This document shows, one piece after another, positions 22,247 to 32,701 of a stretch of 64,000 bases of DNA (the stretch's first letter is position 1; every line of letters begins with the position of its first letter). The stretch is from Siphlonurus alternatus (lineage: Eukaryota; Arthropoda; Insecta; Ephemeroptera; Siphlonuridae): NCBI GenBank assembly GCA_949825025.1, contig OX463780.1, positions 48,381,280 through 48,445,279 of the forward strand. The letters run 5' to 3'. The notes under the pieces were generated by a model that was given only the letters and a program-made list of their open reading frames with translations, had not been told where the DNA came from and ran no database searches. A program made the translations under genes and the position numbers.

Positions 22247-23564
22247 GTCAAACGTTTTCTCCGTGTATTAAAATTATCTCCGAACAAAATTTCCTCGAAG
22301 CGTCTAAAAAAAAAAAGTTATTCTTGTTGCTTTCATGAACTCGCACGTACATGTCAAAGATCACCAGTGACGTCACAGATAAAAGTGACATGTGTACCAA
22401 CTTTACGATCATACAGGTGCACTCGTGCATGTCGTATGCATGTTCCGTGAATTATGCAACTTGCGTAACAATAAGGTTTCTCAGACCATACCAAATATAT
22501 TATATCTCAAAAAGATGTTTCCAACATTTTCCTTTAGATTAAAAGGTGTTTTTTTTTTCTTGCTATCTAATTTATTTAGCTACCACATTTAAAAAAATAT
22601 TTACCAAGGACAAATTATAATTTATTATTAAATTATTGAATTTTACATATTAAAAAGATTTAAATTCCTAAAATAACTGTTAAAAAATTAAAGATCATTA
22701 TTTTAATTCCACATTGCTTTTATAAAAACAGCTGGAAAATTATATTTTTTTTTTATAAAGAATATAAATATCATACATTTTAGTTGTAATTGATAAGAAA
22801 AAAATGCAAATTTTTATTATAAAAACTAAATTTAATGACATTTATAAATTTTAATTCTAAATTATCACTTTAAGGAATGAAAATTAACATAATTTGAGAC
22901 AATTTGAACCTATTAGGATAGAAAGCTTTTTTTTTTTTTTTTTTAATTTAGTTGACATTTTGGAATTTGGGAACACCGTGGATATTATTATCACATTGAG
23001 TGTGTTTAAATGTGTCTTTCAAATATTTTAAAATAAGTGAATACTGACAGGAGGGGGGGGGGGTACCAAAAGTAACACAGTGCATACTAGTTTTTAAACT
23101 TGTTCTTTGGTGTAAAGATTTGTGATAATCCTACATTCCAATTAAGGTAATACAATAATAAATTTTAACATACATTTCATTATGAACGATGTTACTAAAC
23201 AATAAGCCGATTCTAAAACAATCATTCATTGTTGGTATTATGGTAATGTTCACCGTAATTTGTCGTGTGCTTGAGGTCAGACTGGGATCACACTGCCCGG
23301 TAAGGCAACTCGCCGCCAGATTGTGTAGGGACAAATGGACGAGCATAAACCATGGCTACATACTCATGTCACTATTGTCTACAGCCATACTGTACCTACC
23401 ATCCATTCTATCAGCTTCCTTTTTTATATTTAAACAAAATGTGTATAATCAAAACAGGATTTTATTTTTTTATGTCATTGTTTATTATTTTAAGATTTAA
23501 AAATTTAATAAATAATAAGAAACCTTATGAAAGTATTCAGATGGAAATAATTTTAGAAAAATTT
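22247..23564. other. AT-rich intron 1 sequence
   Basis: No supportable gene. There is a G-run at about 23053-23062 and a modestly GC-richer patch at 23265-23340 with no recognised content. Confidence 0.45.
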
Positions 23565-23920
23565 AATCTAACAAATGGACAACATACATGAAAAATTTTT
23601 ATTGCAGAAATGAAAAGAGGGTACCAATTAAATTATGCTACTCTGAATTTTTTCAGATTTTTTTGAGACCCGGAACTATTTTTAAATAATTATTGAAAGT
23701 CCTGTGATTTCAGTTGGCACCCCTGCAGCCTTAATAAAAAGGATAGAGACTGGACGCCTATTGACGCCTCCACAGGGGGCGTGGCCGTACTTTCAATAAT
23801 TATTTAAAAATAGTTCTGGGTTTCAAAAAAATCAGAAAGAATTCAGAGTAGCAAAATTTGGTACCCTCTATTCATTTCTGCAATAAATTTTTTTTATGTA
23901 TGTTGTCCATTTGTTAGATT
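23565..23920. mobile_element. Foldback MITE (family D), copy 2, full length
   Basis: The best copy of the family. Terminal repeats start ATGGACAACATACATGAAAA and end with the complement. GAGGGTACCAA, TTTTTTCAGATTTTTTTGAG and AACTATTTTTAAATAATTAT are mirrored on both arms. The unpaired centre carries TTGGCACCCCTGCAGCC and CCTATTGACGCCTCC. It is about 350 bp with no ORF. Confidence 0.88.
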
Positions 23921-25255
23921 CCCACCTTCCAGCCCCTGCGTGAAATATTGTGTATGGAAATATTAAATTTGTCTGCAAATTATACCTGATGATAATTATG
24001 GAATAAAGTCCTACACAATATACGTAGATGTACTAAAAGAAATTCTTATTTATAATGCAATCTTATATTTTTTATTTTTTTTTAGCAATTATAAATCTGG
24101 CAAAAAGGTGTACGTTTTTATCCTTTTTCGACTGTTGAATTAAACATAATAATATTTCTGAAATGAGTAAGGGGTGTCGCACACTGCCATCGTATGGTAT
24201 CGTATGACAAAAATTTAGAGTTGGTTATAAATGAGAAACTTACGATCGCATGCGATACGAAACGAATCTGTGTGCGCGCGTATAGCTGATCGCATAGTTT
24301 CTTAATTTGTTTTATGATACAATGCGAAATCATGCGGTTCTGTGTGAAACAGTCCTAAAAGATTTCTCTTAAATTGGTTTTAAACTTAAATTTATCCAAA
24401 TGATCCTTGGCTTAAATTTCGTCCTTAAATACAACTCAATTTTCATTGTGTGTAATATACATGAGTTATGTACAATAATTTAAGCACCTGTATTTTGATA
24501 CAAGAAACCTGAAGCAATTACTATTATTGACAATTACTGGTGATAATTTTGTTGTACTTGCCAGTAAAAAGTATCAAATAATTACATAAATTCCAGGGGT
24601 ATTATTATATTTAAGTCGGCAATTCTTTGAGACACCACCAGATGTTCAACTTTTTATCATATTCATTTTTTTATATTAATATTAAAAATTAAATGAAACA
24701 TATAACAAGAAATATGCATAATTATAATTGTCATGCATAAATTTTGTTATATTCTTATTTACATAAACTTTGAAATAAACTTTATTTTTTCTTCATTTAA
24801 AACTGACGTGATGAAAAGTTAAATACTATGTTTAAATTTCAGAACCTTATAAGTAAATAACAAATTTGTTATTCTAAGAAAATATTATTTATATGACATT
24901 GAAATTTATATATACAGCTTTCCCCATTTTAAATTAACTTCTCATCAGCTATAGTAGGTAATTATAAGTAATTATTATGTAGTTTTTATAACTGCATTTC
25001 AATGTACCTTAATGATGTATCACTGACACAGCATTATAAAACATAGGTATTGTGAAATATAAGAAATCTAATACCTGTGATTAAAAAAAAATCCGTGTGT
25101 TAATCATATATACCTAACTATTACTTAAACGGAGTATATTTTTTTCTGTAAAAGAATTTTTGAGAGAATATTAAAGACTTCAGTGACTTTAAGAATTTAT
25201 AAAATGTTTCTTGAGGCGATCATGAATGTACAGTTCAAAAAGTTTAAAATTACCT
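23921..25255. other. AT-rich intron 1 sequence, possible degraded MITE
   Basis: 24168-24348 has weak inverted ends (TAAGGGGTGTCGCACACTG and, inverted, TTAGGACTGTTTCACACAG) and could be an old hAT- or Harbinger-like MITE. The rest shows nothing. Confidence 0.35.
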
Positions 25256-25419
25256 CTGGAAGTAGCCGGAAGTGCGAGTTTTCTTTACTTTCTAGTACAG
25301 TTTTGAACCTGAAACTTTTCAGAGAGATTTATATGGGTGATTTCAACCTATCTGCATGGTTTTAGACTTTTTTAATTTAATAATTCAACAAAAATTCTTT
25401 CACTTCCGGCTACTTCCGG
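25256..25419. repeat. 164-bp element with CCGGAAGT inverted ends
   Basis: CTGGAAGTAGCCGGAAGTG at the left is mirrored by CACTTCCGGCTACTTCCGG at the right, with an unpaired interior. It is probably a small MITE; the ends contain ETS-like CCGGAAGT motifs. Confidence 0.6.
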
Positions 25420-25694
25420 TGGTAAGCTTACATTTGTTGAATTGTATTGTCACTTATATAATGAGCGACGGTGGCACCAACGTTCCGATGAAACTTTCCA
25501 AAACATTGTTCAAATTTGTCGCCATAAGATCACGGATTATGTCTATAATATGATGGTTTCTGCAGAGAAAAGATCATCCCTGGTTTCTGTAAATATTGGT
25601 ATCAAGTAATTTTGACTCAAATAATTAATTCTAGAGATTAATTAGCATTGCTTGTAGCTTTTTTTTAATTACCTATATCAACTAACCCAGAATT

Positions 25695-25975
25695 TAGCTA
25701 ATTATGACTGAAGGAACTGTGGAAACCTCTTTTAAGATCATAGTATTTATTGCTATCGATTTTACATCCCAGATGCACCAACACCTGCAGCAACCACTTG
25801 TTACATTTAAAATTCATAGGTAGACACACAGCATATGTACTGTGCCTTATCCTGCAACAGTTATTATCGATATTTTTTTTTAACTCTCCCCCTTCCATTA
25901 GCTGGTCTGCAATCGAACTCAAGACACACAATTATAAATTAAACGCGCCACAAGGCCACTGCACCGAGAACCAAA
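25695..25975 (-). mobile_element. tRNA-derived SINE with shared tail, copy c
   Basis: On the minus strand the head (25975-25890) reads GGTGCAGTGGCCTTGTGGCG (A-box region), then TTGAGTTCGATTGCAGACC (B box). The far end (25725-25700) reads AGGTTTCCACAGTTCCTTCA then GTCA, the same tail motif as in the 5S-headed SINEs. Confidence 0.6.
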
Positions 25976-26440
25976 CTTTAATTATTTTAAAAAATACCAA
26001 CAACTAAATTAGTACATGTAGCTTCTGTTATAATTTTTTTCTTTAAAATGTCAGTTTCTAAGAAAATACATAAATTTTGTAGCAGACAATCATCCTGAGA
26101 AACCAATTAAATATAATTACAGAAAAAGAATGTTTTAAAAATTCTTTCTTTTATTTAATACATGATTCATAGAAATAGACGTAATACACGTATTTTTAAT
26201 TTTAATATCTTTTATTTATTTATTTATTTATTTATTTTTATTTTGGAACTTCTTTTTGGTTGTACAAGACAAACATATGTTCAAGTCAAAATTGGACAAA
26301 ATACAACATAAAAACATCAAACTTAAACACATTTACATAAGTTATTTAACACTATCAAACACAATCACTGACAATAATAATAAAAACAAAATACAAGCCA
26401 AAGTCACCATTAATACTGATAAATTTTAGTTTATGTGGAA

Positions 26441-26441
26441 C

Positions 26442-26472
<31 letters not shown>

Positions 26473-26485
26473 CATACATATATAT

Positions 26486-26536
<51 letters not shown>

Positions 26537-26636
26537 CATACACATACACACATACATACATATACATATATATATATATACATACATACACATACATATA
26601 CATACACATATACATACATATATATATATATATATC
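26441..26636. repeat. (TA)n/(CATA)n/(CA)n compound microsatellite
   Basis: About 195 bp of alternating purine-pyrimidine repeats within the LINE 3' UTR. Translations through it are low-complexity and meaningless. It probably expanded inside the LINE after insertion. Confidence 0.9.
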
Positions 26637-26677
26637 AGTCAATACAATGTATATGTAAATTTATAATTTTGTTTATT

Positions 26678-29600
26678 TTATAATCCTGATAATACTTTTT
26701 CAGACATTTTATTACTCTCAAAAGCTTTAATAGAGTAAAACTCTTTATTGATCAATACATTCTTTAATTTTGTGCGAAAAAGTTTACTGGTTTTTATTTC
26801 TTTCAAACATGCTGGTAAAAATTCATAAAATTTTGCTGTTTGATACATTGCACAGTTTTTGAAAAATTGTGTGTTATGTCTTTCAGTAACTACATTCGAT
26901 TTATTTCTAGTATTATAGTCATGATAGCCATCATTCTGAACATAAAAATTTGGATGATTTTTTTTGAATGAGGCACAATTTAAAATATAAATGCAAGGGA
27001 CAGTTAACATTTTATTAGCCTTAAAATGTGAAACACACGACTGTCCTTTTGGTATTCTTAAAATCGTTCTAAGTGCTCTCTTTTGCAAAACAAAACATCG
27101 ATTCAATAGTTCAGATTTACATCCCCAATTTATTATGCCATATGCCAAATGTGGATAAACATACGCATAATATATGGTTAGCAAGGTTTCATGAGATACA
27201 TGATTCCTGATTGTATATAACATAAAATTGGCCGAATTTATCTTCTTACAAATCGCATTTACATGTAAAGACCAATCCAAACTTTCATTAATGTGTATAC
27301 CAAGAAACTTAACAGACTCTGCTCTTTTAATTGTTTTTCCGGCTAATTGCAACAAATAACTATTCAAAGGGATTTGTCTAGGGGAATGAAATTGGATGTA
27401 TTCGGTTTTAGTTGAATTTAATATTAGCTTATTATTTGTACACCATGTATGTACCTCTTCAATAGTAAGTTTAATCTTACGAATTAATTCATCTTCGGCT
27501 TCTGCTGTGATTATAGCTGTAATATCATCAGCATACTTTACTAATACCGCATTCTTGACATGATCTGATAAGTCATTTGTTCCTGTATTAAACAATGTGG
27601 CTGACATTTTTCCTCCTTGAGGAATTCCAAGTGTAATCGGTAATTTGTCTGATTTATATGTAATATTTTGGCCGTTAGAATTTGAATTTAATTCAACATA
27701 TTGTTGTCTGTTTGTTAGATATGAATCTAATAGATTACGACTCGAAACTCCTATTCCCATGTTATCAAATTTATTCAATAATACATCTTTATTTAGACTA
27801 TCAAACGCTTTAGATAAATCAAAAAATATTGCAATGCAAAATAGTTTATTATCTATTGCCATATAAACGTGGCTTAAAAGATCAAATAGTGCTGTATCAG
27901 TAGAACGGTCTTTCAAGAATCCATGTTGACAGGGAGCAATTAAATGATTTTCTGTTTGATAATCCGTAATTTGATCGTCTAATGTATTCTCAAATAATTT
28001 GCCAAAAACAGATGTATTTGATATTGGTCTGTAATTATCAATAATGAAAGTTGGGCCTTTTTTATGAGTTGCATAAATCTTAGAATCCTTTAAACAATCA
28101 GGAAATATACCATCTGATATTGAATGGTTAATTAAATTAGATAAAGGGACAGACAAAACAGAAGCACAATATTTTACAACAGTATATGGTATTTCGTCTG
28201 GGCCAGCTGCATACTTATTAGGAAGGGATTTCATTCGATTTAAAATATAAATCGGGTCTATCGAACAAAAATTTAATTTCGTTTTACTTTTATCAGAATC
28301 GACAATAATTAAAGTATTAGAATAATTAAAAGGAAATTTTTCTGTTATTATATTTTCAATTGTCTTGACAAAAAAATTATTAAATAAATTGCAAATTAGT
28401 TTGGGGTCTGTAATCGTTACACTATTTATACATAATTCATAATTATTCTTATTATTAACATTTGTTTTCTTTGTTTTGCATTCTTTATTAATTATATTCC
28501 ACGTAGCTTTAATTTTATTATTAGCTCCTTTTATTTCATGGTCATTCTCTTTAAATTTAGCGGTGGCCATATTTTGTTTATAAGATTTCATTTCTTTTTT
28601 ATAAGTAGACTCTAAATTTGGGTCAGTAAATTTTACATCATAGTGTAAGCGTTTTAAAGAAATCCCTTGTTCGTAAAGATGGGGGTTATTGAGTATCCAG
28701 GAAGGTTTATTTTTGTTACTTGAAATTTTTCTTTTAACAACAGGAAAAGCCTCGTTGAAATGATAAATAAAAATTTCAAGAAATTTTGACCATCTCTCAT
28801 TTGAATTGAGATCAGGATTTAATAAATCATTCCATTCTTCACGAATTAATAGGAGCAGAAAATTATCTAAATTGCATTTGTCAAATATTCGTTTATAATA
28901 AAATTGTTTTTCTTGTATTTTATCAATGTTCTTCGAGTTATTTAATGTTATTGTGACTATAGTATAGTTATGGTCCGACAGAGTTGTTTTTTCAGTTTTA
29001 TAATTAGTATTAATAGCAGATGTACTTTTAATAATATGATCAATTAAAGTAGCCGTTTTCATTGTTTCTCTAGTAGCGGAACTATTAACAATTTCCAACT
29101 TGTATGAGTCCAGTATATCTTTATATAAAATTACATTTGCATCATCAATAAATAAATTAAGATTTACGTCACCCGCAATAATAAAAAAATCATCATTATT
29201 TTTACAGTATTTAATTAATTTTTTGCATAACATTTCAAACTCTTTTAAGAATGGTTTTATATTATTTTCTGTGTTGTCAAAATTCTGAATTTTTTTCATC
29301 ACTCTAGATATATTAGGTGGGCGATATATAGAAGCAAAATAAATGTTTGTTGTCTTGTTAATTACTAATTTCGCTATGCAGCATTCAAAAACTGATTCAA
29401 TGGATTTTATTTTAATATCATTTATATTTGAACCTTTACGAGATAGAATTACTACTCCCCCACATTTTTGAATATCTCTACAGTAATATGAAACTATCAT
29501 AAAATTTTTAAAATTTATTGTTATAATTTCAGATTCATTCAGCCCATGTTCACATAATATAATTATATCACAATCAACCATTTCAAGAAAATACTCAAAT

Positions 29601-29719
29601 TTTGGTAATTTATTTTTTAGGCCTGGTAAGTTAAGCTGAAGAATTTTAATATTACATGGGGCTGAGTGAACCTGAACATTAAGTTTTTTTTTTGTTGGGC
29701 AATTTGGTGGAGATACTGT
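26678..29719 (-). CDS. LINE ORF2: AP-type endonuclease and reverse transcriptase
   Basis: Open for 1013 codons from 29719; the first ATG in frame is at 29581 (967 residues), but the endonuclease domain starts before it, so that Met is not the true start. Endonuclease: LQLNLPGLKNK (catalytic Asn), CEHGLNESE (Glu), IYRPPNIS, GDVNLNLF, TLIDHI and LSDHNYT are all present. Reverse transcriptase: NYRPISNTSVFGKLFE, HGFLKDRSTDTALFDLL, FFDLSKAFDSL, GIPQGG and KYADDITAI carry the catalytic aspartates. The segment after PQG (GGKMSATLF) departs from the usual GS(I/V)LGPLLF. The enzyme makes cDNA at a nicked target site. There is no internal stop, so the copy may be young. Confidence 0.92.
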   Translation of the reverse strand, partial: TVSPPNCPTKKKLNVQVHSAPCNIKILQLNLPGLKNKLPKFEYFLEMVDCDIIILCEHGLNESEIITINFKNFMIVSYYCRDIQKCGGVVILSRKGSNINDIKIKSIESVFECCIAKLVINKTTNIYFASIYRPPNISRVMKKIQNFDNTENNIKPFLKEFEMLCKKLIKYCKNNDDFFIIAGDVNLNLFIDDANVILYKDILDSYKLEIVNSSATRETMKTATLIDHIIKSTSAINTNYKTEKTTLSDHNYTIVTITLNNSKNIDKIQEKQFYYKRIFDKCNLDNFLLLLIREEWNDLLNPDLNSNERWSKFLEIFIYHFNEAFPVVKRKISSNKNKPSWILNNPHLYEQGISLKRLHYDVKFTDPNLESTYKKEMKSYKQNMATAKFKENDHEIKGANNKIKATWNIINKECKTKKTNVNNKNNYELCINSVTITDPKLICNLFNNFFVKTIENIITEKFPFNYSNTLIIVDSDKSKTKLNFCSIDPIYILNRMKSLPNKYAAGPDEIPYTVVKYCASVLSVPLSNLINHSISDGIFPDCLKDSKIYATHKKGPTFIIDNYRPISNTSVFGKLFENTLDDQITDYQTENHLIAPCQHGFLKDRSTDTALFDLLSHVYMAIDNKLFCIAIFFDLSKAFDSLNKDVLLNKFDNMGIGVSSRNLLDSYLTNRQQYVELNSNSNGQNITYKSDKLPITLGIPQGGKMSATLFNTGTNDLSDHVKNAVLVKYADDITAIITAEAEDELIRKIKLTIEEVHTWCTNNKLILNSTKTEYIQFHSPRQIPLNSYLLQLAGKTIKRAESVKFLGIHINESLDWSLHVNAICKKINSANFMLYTIRNHVSHETLLTIYYAYVYPHLAYGIINWGCKSELLNRCFVLQKRALRTILRIPKGQSCVSHFKANKMLTVPCIYILNCASFKKNHPNFYVQNDGYHDYNTRNKSNVVTERHNTQFFKNCAMYQTAKFYEFLPACLKEIKTSKLFRTKLKNVLINKEFYSIKAFESNKMSEKVLSGL

Positions 29720-29837
29720 TTAGTGTACTGGCACGGAGCCGTGATCTCACAGGGGAAGATTGTGTATCTTCCTGAGAATTTTTAATGGGGGATCTTAATG
29801 TATAAAATATATTAGGGTCAAAGTTTAACCTAATTGA
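29679..29837 (-). pseudogene. Upstream LINE reading-frame fragment
   Basis: A 52-codon open stretch (LNFDPNIFYTLRSP, then RSRLRASTLNSIST, then KLPNKKKT and a stop) precedes the ORF2 frame and overlaps it across an A10 run (29693-29684, minus strand). It is either the end of ORF1 or the start of ORF2 separated by a slip in the A10 run. Its start is lost: an in-frame stop sits at 29840-29838. Confidence 0.5.
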
Positions 29838-29908
29838 CTAACATGACTCCTTTGTTCTTTCACTTGAAGATACCGCCGCTTCTTGTCTCCAATTTCGCTG
29901 ATCATCCG

Positions 29909-30445
29909 AGATGCTCCAAGGATAGTGAAATTACAGAGGATTGTTCACTTTGAAGTCAGTGACGTCATCAGGTCGTGTTTTAGGACCGTATTTTATTGGT
30001 TAACTGCTCTAAATCGGTTGTACAGCCTTTCAAAGGAGAGTTTACGTTTGACAGCATGGAGTTATTTGATGGAAATTTAGTTTATTAAAACTCCCATAGG
30101 CTGAAAATACAATATCAATGACCAAAAGTTGTTAATTGCCTTAAAATATCAACCAATCATGAAAATATAATAGTAGAAGCAAAAACATAAGAGCTAATAG
30201 TGTCAAGCTACAAAAAAAACACAATCACTATACAGTGTCTATTCTCCTAATAAATTAGGATGCCTCTTATTTAAACCGAATCTCAACCACTGTAATATTC
30301 CACGCCTGCTTAAACGCCACATGTACGTCACTTTTAAACCATTTAAAGGACAAAGACTGACTGCTGGAGCTGTTCCGAAATTTGAAGAAAATAGACGAGA
30401 ACTTCTACCATTCTAAACCATCCTCACATCTTCTATTGTCCTAAA
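29909..30445. mobile_element. MITE with CCAAGGAT...GAGGAT inverted ends, copy 1
   Basis: Left end CTCCAAGGATAGTGAAATTA with CAGAGGATTGTTCAC; the right end mirrors it as CTAAACCATCCTC...TTGTCCTAAAG. The same ends bound 44791-45191, so the two are copies of one family. The body is GC-richer than its surroundings and contains TGACGTCATCAGG. A weak 65-codon frame through it is not conserved in the other copy. Confidence 0.55.
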
Positions 30446-30818
30446 GTTCACGAAAAGGTCCAAGTACGAGACCTTGCGAGACACCCACGCCGGCCAATGA
30501 AGTTTCATCTTCCGCCACCACCGTCTAATGAGACATCGGACTACCCGCTGTATCATCTTGTTGCCAAGTCATTAGCACCATCAGGCTATACAATACCTGC
30601 CGACACAACAGCAGCCAGTCAACAATCGTTAGCTAGCCAAACAGGTAATCCTGTTAAAGCCATAATACTTTATTTGGGTGCTAGCTTATACTTTGAATAT
30701 ATAAAAGACATGTTTAGATTTTTTTTAATGTTAAAAGCCATAAAATGATAGTGCATTGTACATATTAAAAATTATTAAACATAAAGTATAAAATTACAAT
30801 GGTGTTATACAAAACAGC

Positions 30819-30922
<104 letters not shown>

Positions 30923-31778
30923 GTAAGTAAATGAGTTCACATGTTTCTTTGTGAATGATGCATATCATAAGAAACAATTACAGAACTGAAAATTTTGTTG
31001 AAGATTTCTAAAATTAATCATCAACTTTGATGTTTTATCTTGTATAATATATTTTTTTAACAGGTTGCAAAATAATATAAAACTTGATATTTGCAATAGG
31101 TGAGTCATAAAACACATTAAATAGCTATATTATTATTCTTTGTCATTCATGAAAAAAAAATTAGTAGATCGTAAACTGACTTATATAGTCACTTCATTTA
31201 AACAAAAAAACTACAGTAGTAAGCTTTGACTTTTGTTTAAATATTACCTGTAACAAATTTCACCGTTTCTTTCTAAATAAAAAAAGTGGACTTACGAAAT
31301 GTCTGTAATAATTTTTATTTATAATTTATATTAATGAAAAATGTACCTCCTATGAAGGCACCGTATATTTTTATTCATATTTTTTTAACCTATAATATTT
31401 ATGATGAAAGTTAAATTTAATATAAAAAAATCACAGTTTGATCTGGTCTTATAAAAAATATTTACGACTTTAAAAATGATCAAGTAAGATTTTGGGCGTC
31501 ATTTTAATTCGTTTCGGATCATCGGGCACGATTGGCCTAAAGACAAAAGTTGCTGGCTGGCACAGTACCATGCTGCAATAATATACATCAAGACAGAGAG
31601 ATTTCCATCGTATTTCTGTGATTTATGATCGCGTGTGATGAAGAATTAAACAGAAATCAAATAGAAGAAGCATGCAGTGATTGTTTCAAGTCACAAAATA
31701 TTATACGTCTTAACTTGCAGTCATTAATTTAAAAAAAAAAGTTAATTTTCTCCCCGTCTCTCTCTGTCTCTTATAGCA

Positions 31779-31936
<158 letters not shown>

Positions 31937-32289
31937 TAACTAAAAGTTCCACAGAAACTGTCTTTATTTTAATCTGTGTTCACGTTTTATGTTCGTGAGG
32001 AAATAAGATGCATGGTCATGCTGTCAGCAACCAACAGTCTTAATTAATTACTTTCTGATCAAAAGCTAACATTCATTTTATATACTATTGATGGTCACAT
32101 TAAAAAAACATTTCATTTATAGAAATTAACTTTTATTGTTTATTTATTTGTTTATTTCAATTCTTATTTTTGTATTATATAATTAAGTTTTAAAAATTCT
32201 TTGATGAGATAACAAAAAATAAATTTGAAGGTTACTCCTGTCCAATATTTTTAAGGTTTAAAAATCTTCCTCCTGCCTGACTTGCGGCT

Positions 32290-32440
32290 GCTCTGAGTTG
32301 AAAAAGTCTTCAACTCATCTTTTACACGTCTAAACTTAATATTTTTACCTCTAAAACACATCTTATTTCATCCTCGCTCAAAGTGAGGATAAAATGGAAA
32401 CAATATATTAATAACATTTTATGCTCAATATAATCAACAT
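32290..32440 (+). repeat. Dispersed repeat (family O)
   Basis: GTCTTCAACTCATCTTTTAC, ACGTCTAAACTTAATATTTT, CTCTAAAACACATCTTATTT and CGCTCAAAGTGAGGAT in the same order as the copy at 51395. Confidence 0.65.
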
Positions 32441-32523
32441 CCACTTCAATTTTTTAAGATCCATAGACATATTAAGTAGGCTGGCTATATTAAGTTCAAT
32501 GGTTATTTTTTTTTATTCATTCT

Positions 32524-32701
32524 GGGGGACATTCACAAAGCACTTTAACCCCCACTTTAGCCCCGATTTTTAACCCTGGTGCTAAACATGGTACTAAACC
32601 AGGGGCTAACCATGTTAAGCTCATAGTAGCACCATATGTTTAGTACCAGGGTTAAAAATCGGGGCTAAATTGGGGGTTAAAGTGCTTTGTGAATGTCCCC
32701 C
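32524..32701 (+). mobile_element. 178-bp palindromic MITE (family F), copy 1
   Basis: Ends GGGGGACATTCACAAAGCAC and its complement GTGCTTTGTGAATGTCCCCC. The inside, CACTTTAGCCCCGATTTTTA, is mirrored. The short asymmetric centre (ACCAGGGGCTAACCATG) sets orientation. A second 178-bp copy at 59355-59532 has this centre inverted. Confidence 0.9.

Larger units (their letters stand above)
26211..29837 (-). mobile_element. Non-LTR retrotransposon (Jockey/CR1/L2-like LINE), 5' incomplete
   Basis: Minus-strand element, the same orientation as Wnt5. From 5' to 3' it has a short fragment of an upstream frame (29837-29679), an endonuclease-reverse transcriptase ORF (29719-26678), a 3' UTR of about 460 bp containing a (CATA)n/(TA)n microsatellite, and a (TAAA)n tail at about 26240-26211. 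EN followed by RT without RNase H, together with the short-repeat tail, points to the Jockey/CR1/L2 assemblage; finer placement needs a tree. No clear target duplication was found. The 5' edge abuts a MITE. Confidence 0.88.

Noticed and set aside
26355..26683. Tyr/Ile/His-rich ORFs
   Set aside because: Low-complexity reading of the (TA)n/(CATA)n microsatellite in the LINE 3' UTR.
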